Assembly: GCA_964617825.1 (NCBI GenBank)
Contig: CAZTWL010000017.1
Span: 1-64,000 of the forward strand
DNA from: VSJD01 sp964617825
GTDB taxonomy: Bacteria; Verrucomicrobiota; Kiritimatiellia; JAAZAB01
Direction: 5' to 3'
Length of the DNA: 64,000 nucleotides
Positions 1 through 7,553 of this stretch are shown here, piece by piece. A program made the translations under genes and the position numbers. How positions within the stretch are numbered: position 1 is the first letter of the stretch; every line of letters starts with the position of its first letter. The notes under the pieces are model-generated. The model was not told the origin of the DNA and searched no databases. It was given only the letters and a program-made list of their open reading frames with translations.

Positions 1-92
1 TCAGCACTTTCGCTCATCTCGTTCACTTTGAGTGGCTTCCCTCCTTTAGGGACACTGCCCTGTGGAATGACTCCATTTGCGTCAAAATATGT

Positions 93-121
93 TTGACAAC
101 TCATAACGTTTTAATTACGTT
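93..121 (+). promoter_or_regulatory. Possible promoter/operator of the LacI-type regulator gene
   Basis: A perfect TTGACA lies at 93-98. At the standard 17-base spacing the -10 position (116-121, TACGTT) matches the consensus at only three of six bases. An inverted repeat AACGT (105-109) / ACGTT (117-121) with a 7-base spacer covers the would-be -10 region, which is where a LacI-family autoregulatory operator could sit. Bases 1-92 show nothing else I can name. Weak evidence. Confidence 0.3.
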
Positions 122-175
122 TGCATGCAGCATGGCGTGCGGGATTAATTCGTGGCAGGTTTTGAAAGGCGTGGT

Positions 176-1201
176 ATGCAGATGAAGTCCAGAGTAACCA
201 TAAACGACGTGGCTAGGCAGGCTGGCGTGAGCATAGGCACGGTCTCCAGAGTGCTGAACGGTTACCGGGTCCGTCCCGGCATACAGGAGAAGATCAGGGA
301 GATCGCGCGCTCCTTGAAATACACGCCGAATATTTCGGCGCGCGGCATGCGCTCCGGCCGAAAGTATTGTCTGGGTGTGTTGATCGGACGCAATCCGGAC
401 GAAAAAGATCCCTGGCTGCACGAGCAGGTGCTCACGATCGCCCGGGTGGCGACCCAACACAGCTACACCTGCATGGTGGAATTCTGGGATGGCCAGACGA
501 CACGCATGCCCCGCATCATCAACAATGTGGATGGATGCATCGTGTTTGGAGCCTTTCCCGATGTTTTTTTCTCCAAACATGAAAAGGATATTTCAATACC
601 GCTGATAACATATAACGAGCGTCTGTCATATAAAAACAATATTGTTATCAATGTGAATTTCAAAGGGGCGATGCGCAATGCCGTCCAGTATTTATTTGCA
701 TTGAAACACAGGCAAGTCGGACTGGTCTTGAGTCGCAAGGAAGATCAATCCATCATGGAACGTTACGAATGCTATAGGAATGCCATGCGGGAATTTGGCT
801 ACAAAGGTCCGGAATGTGTAATGCAGGCCAGTACAAAAGCGCCTAAATCCTGGCTAGAAGAAGGCTACAAGATAACCGTCAGGATGATGGCCGCGCATAA
901 GGGGCTTACGGCAATTATCTATGCCAATGATTCTCTGGCCATTGGCGGCATGGCGGCGATTAAGGATTCAGGACGGAGAATTCCCGACGATATCAGTGTA
1001 ATTGGCTTCGACAATATCAGTATGGGTAAGGTTGTGACGCCGGCCTTGTCGACGTTTGGGGTAAACAACAACCTTATGGCAACAATGGCGATCGAAGCTG
1101 TTGAGCAAATGCTAAACAATCGGGAATTTAAAATTCCGATGCAGCTGGATATGGAGTTTATCAAGAGAGACAGTGTCGGCATGTGCGCGGAAGCAAGGTG
1201 A
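176..1201 (+). CDS. LacI/GalR-family transcriptional regulator
   Basis: 341 residues in the usual LacI-family layout. An N-terminal helix-turn-helix (about residues 6-30, with the typical VARQAGVSIGTVSRVLNG run) and a hinge helix are followed by a periplasmic-binding-protein-like effector domain ending in VIGFDN and a C-terminal segment. I chose ATG 176 because GAAAGG (164-169) sits six bases upstream; an in-frame GTG at 152 and an ATG at 182 are alternatives. It is the first gene of a 38-kb same-strand glycan locus and probably senses a sugar released by it. It lies 54 bases ahead of the GH20-type gene. It is the only DNA-binding regulator in that locus. The effector is unknown. Confidence 0.92.
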   Translation: MQMKSRVTINDVARQAGVSIGTVSRVLNGYRVRPGIQEKIREIARSLKYTPNISARGMRSGRKYCLGVLIGRNPDEKDPWLHEQVLTIARVATQHSYTCMVEFWDGQTTRMPRIINNVDGCIVFGAFPDVFFSKHEKDISIPLITYNERLSYKNNIVINVNFKGAMRNAVQYLFALKHRQVGLVLSRKEDQSIMERYECYRNAMREFGYKGPECVMQASTKAPKSWLEEGYKITVRMMAAHKGLTAIIYANDSLAIGGMAAIKDSGRRIPDDISVIGFDNISMGKVVTPALSTFGVNNNLMATMAIEAVEQMLNNREFKIPMQLDMEFIKRDSVGMCAEAR

Positions 1202-1255
1202 TCCGATTTTTATCAATCCGGCATTAAAGCTGCCGTATAAAGCAAAGGACAAACA

Positions 1256-2758
1256 ATGATCTATGGAATGATGTTGGACGCGGGCCGGGTGATCGAGAGA
1301 CACGAATTCTATTTCAAGCTGATTCCGCATTTGGCGAAGTGGGGATACAATACGCTTTTTTGGCATTTCTCTGACAATGAGCAGTGTGCCCTGCGCTTCG
1401 AAAGCGAGCCGGAGCTTGCCAGCCGGCACGCGCTCTCGGTGGCCGAAACCAAAAAATTGATCCGGCATGCCCGGCAATACAACATCGAGGTCATTCCCGA
1501 ACTCGAGTCGCTCGGGCATACCAAGTATATAACCGACCTTCCCAAGTTCCGGGACTTGGCGGAGTTGGTTTTCTCGCATCATCATGCGACGTTGTGCTCG
1601 GAGCATCCCGGAACGCTGGCGCTGATGCAAAAGCTCCTGGACGAGACCATGGACATTTTCGACTCCGAATACATTCACGTTGGACTGGATGAGGCCATCT
1701 TCGACTCCGCCTGCCAGCGTTGCTCGCCCAAGCGGGCGTTTGACGGCGTGGAAGGGCTGGTGGCGGACTACATTCATAAGATCCATGCCGTGCTCGCGGC
1801 GCGCGATCGAAAGATGATGATTTGGGCGGATATGCTTTTGAAGCGCAAAAAGATTCTGGACCTGATTCCCAAGGACATCGTCTTGTGCAACTGGGTATAC
1901 AGCGGGAAACTGGATCTCAATGAAATCCGATCCATGACCGACAGGGGCTTTAAGGTCGTCAATTGCCCCTCGATAACTCCTGCCGTCATGCAGGATGTGT
2001 CGCGGTTGGAGAATGTCAGGGACCATATTGTGACGTCCAAAAAGTTTTCGGAAAACAAAGTCATTGGGGTCATGAACACATCGTGGGAAGGCTGGCGGTA
2101 TCTACAGGGGGCGATCATTCCGGGGATGGCGATCGCCGGCAAAATCCTGGCCACCGGAGGCAAGGAGCCTGCCGATTTTGTTTTCGATTTTACACGGGAA
2201 TATTTCGGGTGTGTATCGGCCAGATCTGTGAAGGCCGTCGGTTCCGCTCTGCAGGCGGCTTTCGACAAGAATTTCGGCTATTCCGACCTGAATGCGCTTT
2301 GTCCGGCATGCGAGATGGATTTCCGATGTTTTGATCCAAAGAACATGGCCAAATACAAAAAGAACGTAAAACTGTACCGAAAGATTCTGACGGTCTTGAA
2401 GAAAGAAGAGAGGAATGTTGTCTCCAATCAACGGCACTACAAGGACATTATGGTCAGTGTGGAGGCCATCATGCAGTTGAGCGCCTTTGCCCCGTTCATC
2501 AGAGAACTAATCGCAAACTTCAAAAACGGGAAGGCGACAAACCCGGAGAAGATTAAAAAATTTGCCGGAACATGCCATAAACTGTATGCGCAATGCGTGG
2601 AGTCCTGGAATACGACCAGGTATCCGGACGATCCTCGGCGCGACCAGGCGGAAGACAAATACCAGTATAACGAGTCGCTCATATACCATTTGCGGACAGC
2701 AGGCAAGTTTGTCTCCATTGTCACCGGTTGCCGCATCCGAGGTGTGCACATATTTTAA
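1256..2758 (+). CDS. GH20-type glycoside hydrolase (beta-N-acetylhexosaminidase-like catalytic domain)
   Basis: 500 residues with no signal peptide, so probably cytoplasmic. It starts directly in a TIM-barrel-like domain, without the usual GH20 N-terminal alpha/beta domain. The segment YIHVGLDEA (residues 139-147) matches the GH20 active-site pattern H-x-G-x-D-E, giving D145 as the Asp that orients the N-acetyl group and E146 as the acid/base. An earlier strand, EVIPELESLGHTKY, also fits the GH20 barrel. The C-terminal ~170 residues are mainly helical. AAAGGA lies seven bases before ATG 1256. The gene sits between the regulator and the fucosidase and probably trims hexosaminides from oligosaccharides. 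The exact substrate is not determined. Confidence 0.8.
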   Translation: MIYGMMLDAGRVIERHEFYFKLIPHLAKWGYNTLFWHFSDNEQCALRFESEPELASRHALSVAETKKLIRHARQYNIEVIPELESLGHTKYITDLPKFRDLAELVFSHHHATLCSEHPGTLALMQKLLDETMDIFDSEYIHVGLDEAIFDSACQRCSPKRAFDGVEGLVADYIHKIHAVLAARDRKMMIWADMLLKRKKILDLIPKDIVLCNWVYSGKLDLNEIRSMTDRGFKVVNCPSITPAVMQDVSRLENVRDHIVTSKKFSENKVIGVMNTSWEGWRYLQGAIIPGMAIAGKILATGGKEPADFVFDFTREYFGCVSARSVKAVGSALQAAFDKNFGYSDLNALCPACEMDFRCFDPKNMAKYKKNVKLYRKILTVLKKEERNVVSNQRHYKDIMVSVEAIMQLSAFAPFIRELIANFKNGKATNPEKIKKFAGTCHKLYAQCVESWNTTRYPDDPRRDQAEDKYQYNESLIYHLRTAGKFVSIVTGCRIRGVHIF

Positions 2759-2833
2759 TTTTGCGCCGTAAGCCTGCCCGGTTTAAGTCCAGAGATGAAC
2801 CGAGGTAAGTAAATTGAAAGAAAAATCGTATCC

Positions 2834-5179
2834 ATGTCGGCTGAAAATCAATTTCTTATCAATAAGCAACTAAAACTCTGGTATGACAAACCGGCCGATG
2901 CATCCATTCCGGATGACAAGAACGGGTGGCGCAATGATGCCGAATGGCTCAAAGCACTGCCGTTGGGTAATGGCAGTCTCGGAGCTATGGTTTACGGTGA
3001 TGTGAACGTGGAACGTATTCAACTTAACGAGAAATCGTTATGGTCCGGTTCTCCAACGGATAACGACAATCCGGATTCCCATGGCAGCCTTGATGCGATC
3101 CGAAATCTGCTGTATGCCGGCAAATATAATGAGGCGCACCAGCTGGCGGAGAAGACGCAGGTTTGCCAGGAAAAAGGATCGAACCATGGAAATGGGGCCA
3201 ATGTGCCTTTTGGGTGCTTTCAGACTCTGGGTGATTTACGACTTGATTTTGAGAAGGGCAAATCTTGGCAGAATTATTACCGGGAACTGGATCTGACCAC
3301 CGGAGTCGTTACTGTCAGGTTTGAGCAGAACGGGGTGACCTATATTCGGGAAGCGTTTGTCAGCTATCCTGATCAGGTGTTGGCCATCAGGCTCAGGGCC
3401 GATAAAAAGAGTAGCATAAGCTTTACAGCCACGATGGACCGGCCTGAACGGTTTTCGACCATTGTAAGAGGCGGCCAACTAGCGATGACCGGTCGGATGG
3501 ACAACGGCCGGGGAGGCGATGGCATGAGTTACCTGGTGCGGCTGAAGGCCCTCAATTTTGGGGGAACCCAGGAACTGACCGATAGCCAGCTGATCGTGAA
3601 GAAAGCCGATGAGATTATCCTGCTGCTTGCTGCCGGAACCGATTATCAGTTAAAACCGCCCACCTATTCCGGCCGGGAATTTGAGCTGGCCACTTGCGAT
3701 CGTATTGCCAAAGCCGAAACACACTCCTTTGCCGGATTATTGCATCGGCACCGTAAAGATTTTTCCGAACTCATGAACCGGGTAAAACTGGATCTGGGTC
3801 CATCCTCTCAGGCTGATACGATTCCAATGGATACCCGTCTGAAAAACTTCAAGGAGACCCGAAATGATCCGGGACTCACTGAGCTTTATTTCCAGTTTGG
3901 ACGTTACCTGTTAGTTGCCTCCTCGAGACTCGGCAGCCTTCCAGCCAACCTGCAGGGGATCTGGGCTAATAAGATCCAAACACCCTGGAATTGCGATTAC
4001 CATACCAATATTAATATCCAGATGAATTACTGGCCGGTAGAAGTTACCAACTTGTCGGAATTACACTTACCCCTCATCGAGCTGATTGAATCGTTGGTTG
4101 AGCCGGGAACTAGAACTGCGCGGGTTCATTACCACACTGGCGGTTGGTGTGTGCATCCTATTACCAATGCATTTGGATTTACCGCTCCGGGCGAACACCC
4201 AACTTGGGGACTGCATCTCGGGGCCGGAGCCTGGATGGTGCAACACCTTTGGGAACATTATGTATTCACCGGGGACATGGCATATCTTAAAAGAATATAT
4301 CCGGTGATGAAAGGATCGGCCGAGTTTTATCTCGACTGGCTTGTTAAGGACCCAGTATCTGGCAAATTGGTATCCGGACCGGCAAGTTCCCCGGAGAATT
4401 CGTTTAAAGCACCCGACGGCAGTACTGGTTACCTCGCCATGGGGCCGTCGCACGACCAGCAGGTTATCCGGGATCTGTTTGCAAACATCATTGAAACCTC
4501 TGATATACTAGGCATCAAAGATGATTTTACCACAAGGGTGGCGGAGGCGCGGAATAATCTACTAATGCCGAAGATCGGTTCCGACGGCCGGTTAATGGAG
4601 TGGCCGGTGGAATTTGAAGAGATTGAACCAGGCCACCGGCATATGTCGCATCTGTTTGCCCTCTATCCCGGGCGGCAGATCACCTCACAGACGCCTGATA
4701 TGCGATGTGCTGCCCGTAAATCTCTGGAATACCGACTGTCACATGGTGGCGGCCATACCGGCTGGAGCGCTGCATGGCTGGTGAATCTCTGGGCCAGGTT
4801 GGGTGACGGAGATAATGCCAAAAAGGCCCTTGATGTGCTGCTTACAAAATGTACCAGTCCAAACTTTTTCGACCTTCATCCACCGTTCCAGATCGATGGC
4901 AACTTTGGTGCCACTGCCGGCATGGCCGAGATGCTGCTTCAAAGTCACACCGGTGAGATCGTACTTCTTCCTGCCCTTCCCACCGCCTGGTCCGTCGGTA
5001 AAATAGACGGAATCGTTGCCCGCGGGGGCTTCGTCATCGGGATTGAATGGAAAGATGGCAAGTTGACTAAGGCAACCATCGAATCCTTAAACGGAGGCAA
5101 CTGCACGGTGAATTATCTGGGAAGGAAAAAAAGTTTCAAGACTAAGGCCGGTGAGAAGATTATGATAAAAGAAATATGA
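2834..5179 (+). CDS. GH95 alpha-L-fucosidase
   Basis: 781 residues, the normal length for GH95. The N-terminal beta-sandwich carries the family signature ALPLGNGSLGAMVYGD. The (alpha/alpha)6 barrel carries the expected active-site segments: HTNINIQMNYW (N392 and N394), SPENSF (E521, general acid) and FQIDGNFGA (D688). These correspond by motif to N421, N423, E566 and D766 of Bifidobacterium AfcA. GH95 enzymes invert alpha-1,2-L-fucosides, and some act on alpha-L-galactosides. No signal peptide is visible, so it probably works on imported oligosaccharides together with the upstream GH20-type enzyme. The Shine-Dalgarno is weak (GAAAG, about 13 bases from the ATG). Confidence 0.93.
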   Translation: MSAENQFLINKQLKLWYDKPADASIPDDKNGWRNDAEWLKALPLGNGSLGAMVYGDVNVERIQLNEKSLWSGSPTDNDNPDSHGSLDAIRNLLYAGKYNEAHQLAEKTQVCQEKGSNHGNGANVPFGCFQTLGDLRLDFEKGKSWQNYYRELDLTTGVVTVRFEQNGVTYIREAFVSYPDQVLAIRLRADKKSSISFTATMDRPERFSTIVRGGQLAMTGRMDNGRGGDGMSYLVRLKALNFGGTQELTDSQLIVKKADEIILLLAAGTDYQLKPPTYSGREFELATCDRIAKAETHSFAGLLHRHRKDFSELMNRVKLDLGPSSQADTIPMDTRLKNFKETRNDPGLTELYFQFGRYLLVASSRLGSLPANLQGIWANKIQTPWNCDYHTNINIQMNYWPVEVTNLSELHLPLIELIESLVEPGTRTARVHYHTGGWCVHPITNAFGFTAPGEHPTWGLHLGAGAWMVQHLWEHYVFTGDMAYLKRIYPVMKGSAEFYLDWLVKDPVSGKLVSGPASSPENSFKAPDGSTGYLAMGPSHDQQVIRDLFANIIETSDILGIKDDFTTRVAEARNNLLMPKIGSDGRLMEWPVEFEEIEPGHRHMSHLFALYPGRQITSQTPDMRCAARKSLEYRLSHGGGHTGWSAAWLVNLWARLGDGDNAKKALDVLLTKCTSPNFFDLHPPFQIDGNFGATAGMAEMLLQSHTGEIVLLPALPTAWSVGKIDGIVARGGFVIGIEWKDGKLTKATIESLNGGNCTVNYLGRKKSFKTKAGEKIMIKEI

Positions 5180-5221
5180 TGAGAAAATATTATCAATTAT
5201 AGACGGAATAAAGAATTGAAC

Positions 5222-5269
5222 ATGAACAAGGTGTCCGATGGCTGGTGAGTGTTGATGATTATTAACAAG
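5222..5269 (+). pseudogene. In-frame relic of the C-terminal motif of the ~750-residue paralogue family
   Basis: Between the fucosidase and the first full paralogue, these 48 bases translate as MNKVSDGW, stop, VLMIINK. Full-length members read (L/M)NKVSDGWWVYLINNK at the same place, so about 12 of 16 codons still match in frame. The second Trp codon has become TGA. Flanking bases are too decayed to align by eye. This is best read as the remnant of an additional, deleted family copy. Confidence 0.7.
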
Positions 5270-5300
5270 CCGGAGGCAAGTATAACAAAAGAAAGAGATC

Positions 5301-7538
5301 ATGAATTATATTGCCGAACGTATTCGGATTATAAGCGTGGCGCTGTTGTTATCCACCGCAACTGTTTTCAACCCTGGCGCGGACGGGACCGCGGGAGCTG
5401 CGGAGACAAATACGGCGTCGGAGCCGCCGGGCATTGTCGCCCGGCAGGATTTTGAGGTTAATTCCGAACTTACGCCGCCGGAGATTATGGGGCGGAGATT
5501 CTGGACAATGCTGGGCGGATTTTGGCGGAATAAATCCGACCCGAAGCCGCTACCCACAAAAAAAACGCCGGTTTCTCAGCTTAAAATGACCTATTCAAGC
5601 GAGCCGATGCTCCGCGAGGCGGCGCGCTGGTATTCGCGCAAGAATCTGTTGGTGCCGGACACGAATAATTGCCTGGCGATCAGCGCCGCCCGATTGAATG
5701 AAGCGGAATTCGATCCCAAGGTGCCGTTTATTCTTGGCGGCGGCGGCAGCCGTCCCCATTTCAAGTGCATGGATGATTTCAAGGTAGACGATAAAGAATA
5801 TAAAAAATGGAAAAAAGAACATCCCAACTTTTTAGGATTTGCGGCCGGTGACGAATATGACAGCGATCACGTGGGGTTTCTGACCCAGCCGGATATGGCG
5901 CAGAACGTTGCGCGCATGCGGAAAATGGGCTGTTCGGAAACGGCGATTGCGCGGGCGACGAACATTCTCGTGAACTCGGTCAAGGGACGCGATGAGGCTC
6001 TGGCCGGTTCGTATGCCGGTTATCAGGCTGCGCGGCGCTATTATTTCAACGATCCGGACAAGATGATCTTCCTGCACAGCGCCTGGTGTTGGGATCATTA
6101 TCCACTGGAATGGGGCGCAGGGATGGTGATTCTGGAAACGACCAGCACCGGACCATATCGGCACCAGGTTGCCATGTCATTTGCGCGCGGCGCAGCGCGG
6201 CAATACGGCAAGCCGTGGGAATGGTATATTGCCGTTTGCTATAACGGCTTTACCGAGCGCGGCAAATGGGTTGACAATGCCTTTCCTTATTGCCTTACCA
6301 CCAATAATGCTGTTCCAACCGACGAAAGCGGCTGTGTCATGGGGCCGACCTGCGGCATGTCCATTTCCTTGAACCGGCGGGACATGTACCTGGCTTATTT
6401 TGCCGGGGCCAGTATTGTCCAACACGAAGGCTGGCCATATACCTATTGGAAATTCAAAAACAACGAAGACTTGCATGGTCAGGGTAAAGTTGAACTATCC
6501 CCTTACGGCGAAGCCATGAAGGAATGGTATGCGTTTACGCAATGGTATCCCGATCGCGGCGTGAGTTACGCGCCGGTGGCGTTTATGCTTCCGTATAATC
6601 AGGGTTATCCGCAATGGGGTGGTAAGCCCTGGTCGTATTTTCCTGTTGAGCGCCCGGACAGCATGATCGATGCTTTCATGTACACCATGGTTCCCTCGTC
6701 ACAGGATTTGAAAACCGGCAAGGAAGGTTGCCTGGCGAACAGCGCTTTCGGCGATGTGTTCGACGTCATTCTGCCAAATCCGCCGAGCGGGCCCGTAGCC
6801 TTGAGGAAGCTCATGAATTACAAGGCGGCGATCATGCTGGGTGGGGTCGATATTGACAAGAAGTTGGCCAAGCGGCTGAGGGAATATGTGAAGAAAGGCG
6901 GAACACTGGTCATCAATATCAAGCAGGTTAATGAAAATCTGCCGGAAGATTTTGTCGGGGCCAGGCGGACGGGGACGATTTGCGGTATGGAAAAGGCCGT
7001 CAAGGTTGTGAGCGGGAGCGATTCGGTGGTGTTGTCCGAACCATACGACTATGAACAGATTGAGCTGAAAGGCGCCGCGCCTCTGTGGCAAGACAGCAAG
7101 GGTGGAATCCTGGCAAGTATCAATCAATATGGACACGGCCGGTTGATATTAACAACCGCGGATTACATGGTTCCGCGTAACAAAGGCAAAGAGCAGGCGC
7201 TGGTCCAGTTGCTGATGCGGCAGATTGTTAAAGACGTCCTGCCGGTTGAGGTGAAGGGTGATGTTGAATATGGGCTAAACAAAGTGTCAGATGGCTGGTG
7301 GGTGTATCTGATCAACAACAAAGGCGTGACCAAGTTCACTTTGACGCCGGAAAAGGTGGATGACTCCGAAACCGCCAATGTTACCATTGATATGCGGGCG
7401 CTGGCCGTGGCCAAGGTGCAGGAGTTGCGGGCCGGAGATGAACTGGCCTGGGATCGCGTCAAAAATTCAGTGAGCGTCAACGTCGGCCCGGGCGACATCA
7501 AAGTTGTGAAAATTACAGTCCAGGATATGCATAAATAG
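5301..7538 (+). CDS. Paralogue A of the eight-member exported family: putative clan GH-A-like glycoside hydrolase
   Basis: 745 residues with an N-terminal signal peptide (cleavage near AGA-AET, residue ~34). Family layout, taken from comparing the eight copies: residues ~45-425 form a barrel-like domain; ~425-590 a Rossmann/GATase-like domain (VALRKLMNYKAAIMLGG, KRLREYVKKGGTLVIN) like the trimerisation domain of GH42; ~640-740 a small beta domain ending GPGDIKVVKI. Candidate catalytic Glu, invariant in all copies: E185 in GFAAGDEYD, E279 in ILETT, E376 in VQHEGWPY. I do not recognise a named family; the hydrolase role is inferred. The downstream DUF4838 gene starts 15 bases after the stop. 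This copy plus that gene is duplicated at 33145-38280. Confidence 0.8.
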   Translation: MNYIAERIRIISVALLLSTATVFNPGADGTAGAAETNTASEPPGIVARQDFEVNSELTPPEIMGRRFWTMLGGFWRNKSDPKPLPTKKTPVSQLKMTYSSEPMLREAARWYSRKNLLVPDTNNCLAISAARLNEAEFDPKVPFILGGGGSRPHFKCMDDFKVDDKEYKKWKKEHPNFLGFAAGDEYDSDHVGFLTQPDMAQNVARMRKMGCSETAIARATNILVNSVKGRDEALAGSYAGYQAARRYYFNDPDKMIFLHSAWCWDHYPLEWGAGMVILETTSTGPYRHQVAMSFARGAARQYGKPWEWYIAVCYNGFTERGKWVDNAFPYCLTTNNAVPTDESGCVMGPTCGMSISLNRRDMYLAYFAGASIVQHEGWPYTYWKFKNNEDLHGQGKVELSPYGEAMKEWYAFTQWYPDRGVSYAPVAFMLPYNQGYPQWGGKPWSYFPVERPDSMIDAFMYTMVPSSQDLKTGKEGCLANSAFGDVFDVILPNPPSGPVALRKLMNYKAAIMLGGVDIDKKLAKRLREYVKKGGTLVINIKQVNENLPEDFVGARRTGTICGMEKAVKVVSGSDSVVLSEPYDYEQIELKGAAPLWQDSKGGILASINQYGHGRLILTTADYMVPRNKGKEQALVQLLMRQIVKDVLPVEVKGDVEYGLNKVSDGWWVYLINNKGVTKFTLTPEKVDDSETANVTIDMRALAVAKVQELRAGDELAWDRVKNSVSVNVGPGDIKVVKITVQDMHK

Positions 7539-7553
7539 ATCGGGAAATAATCA

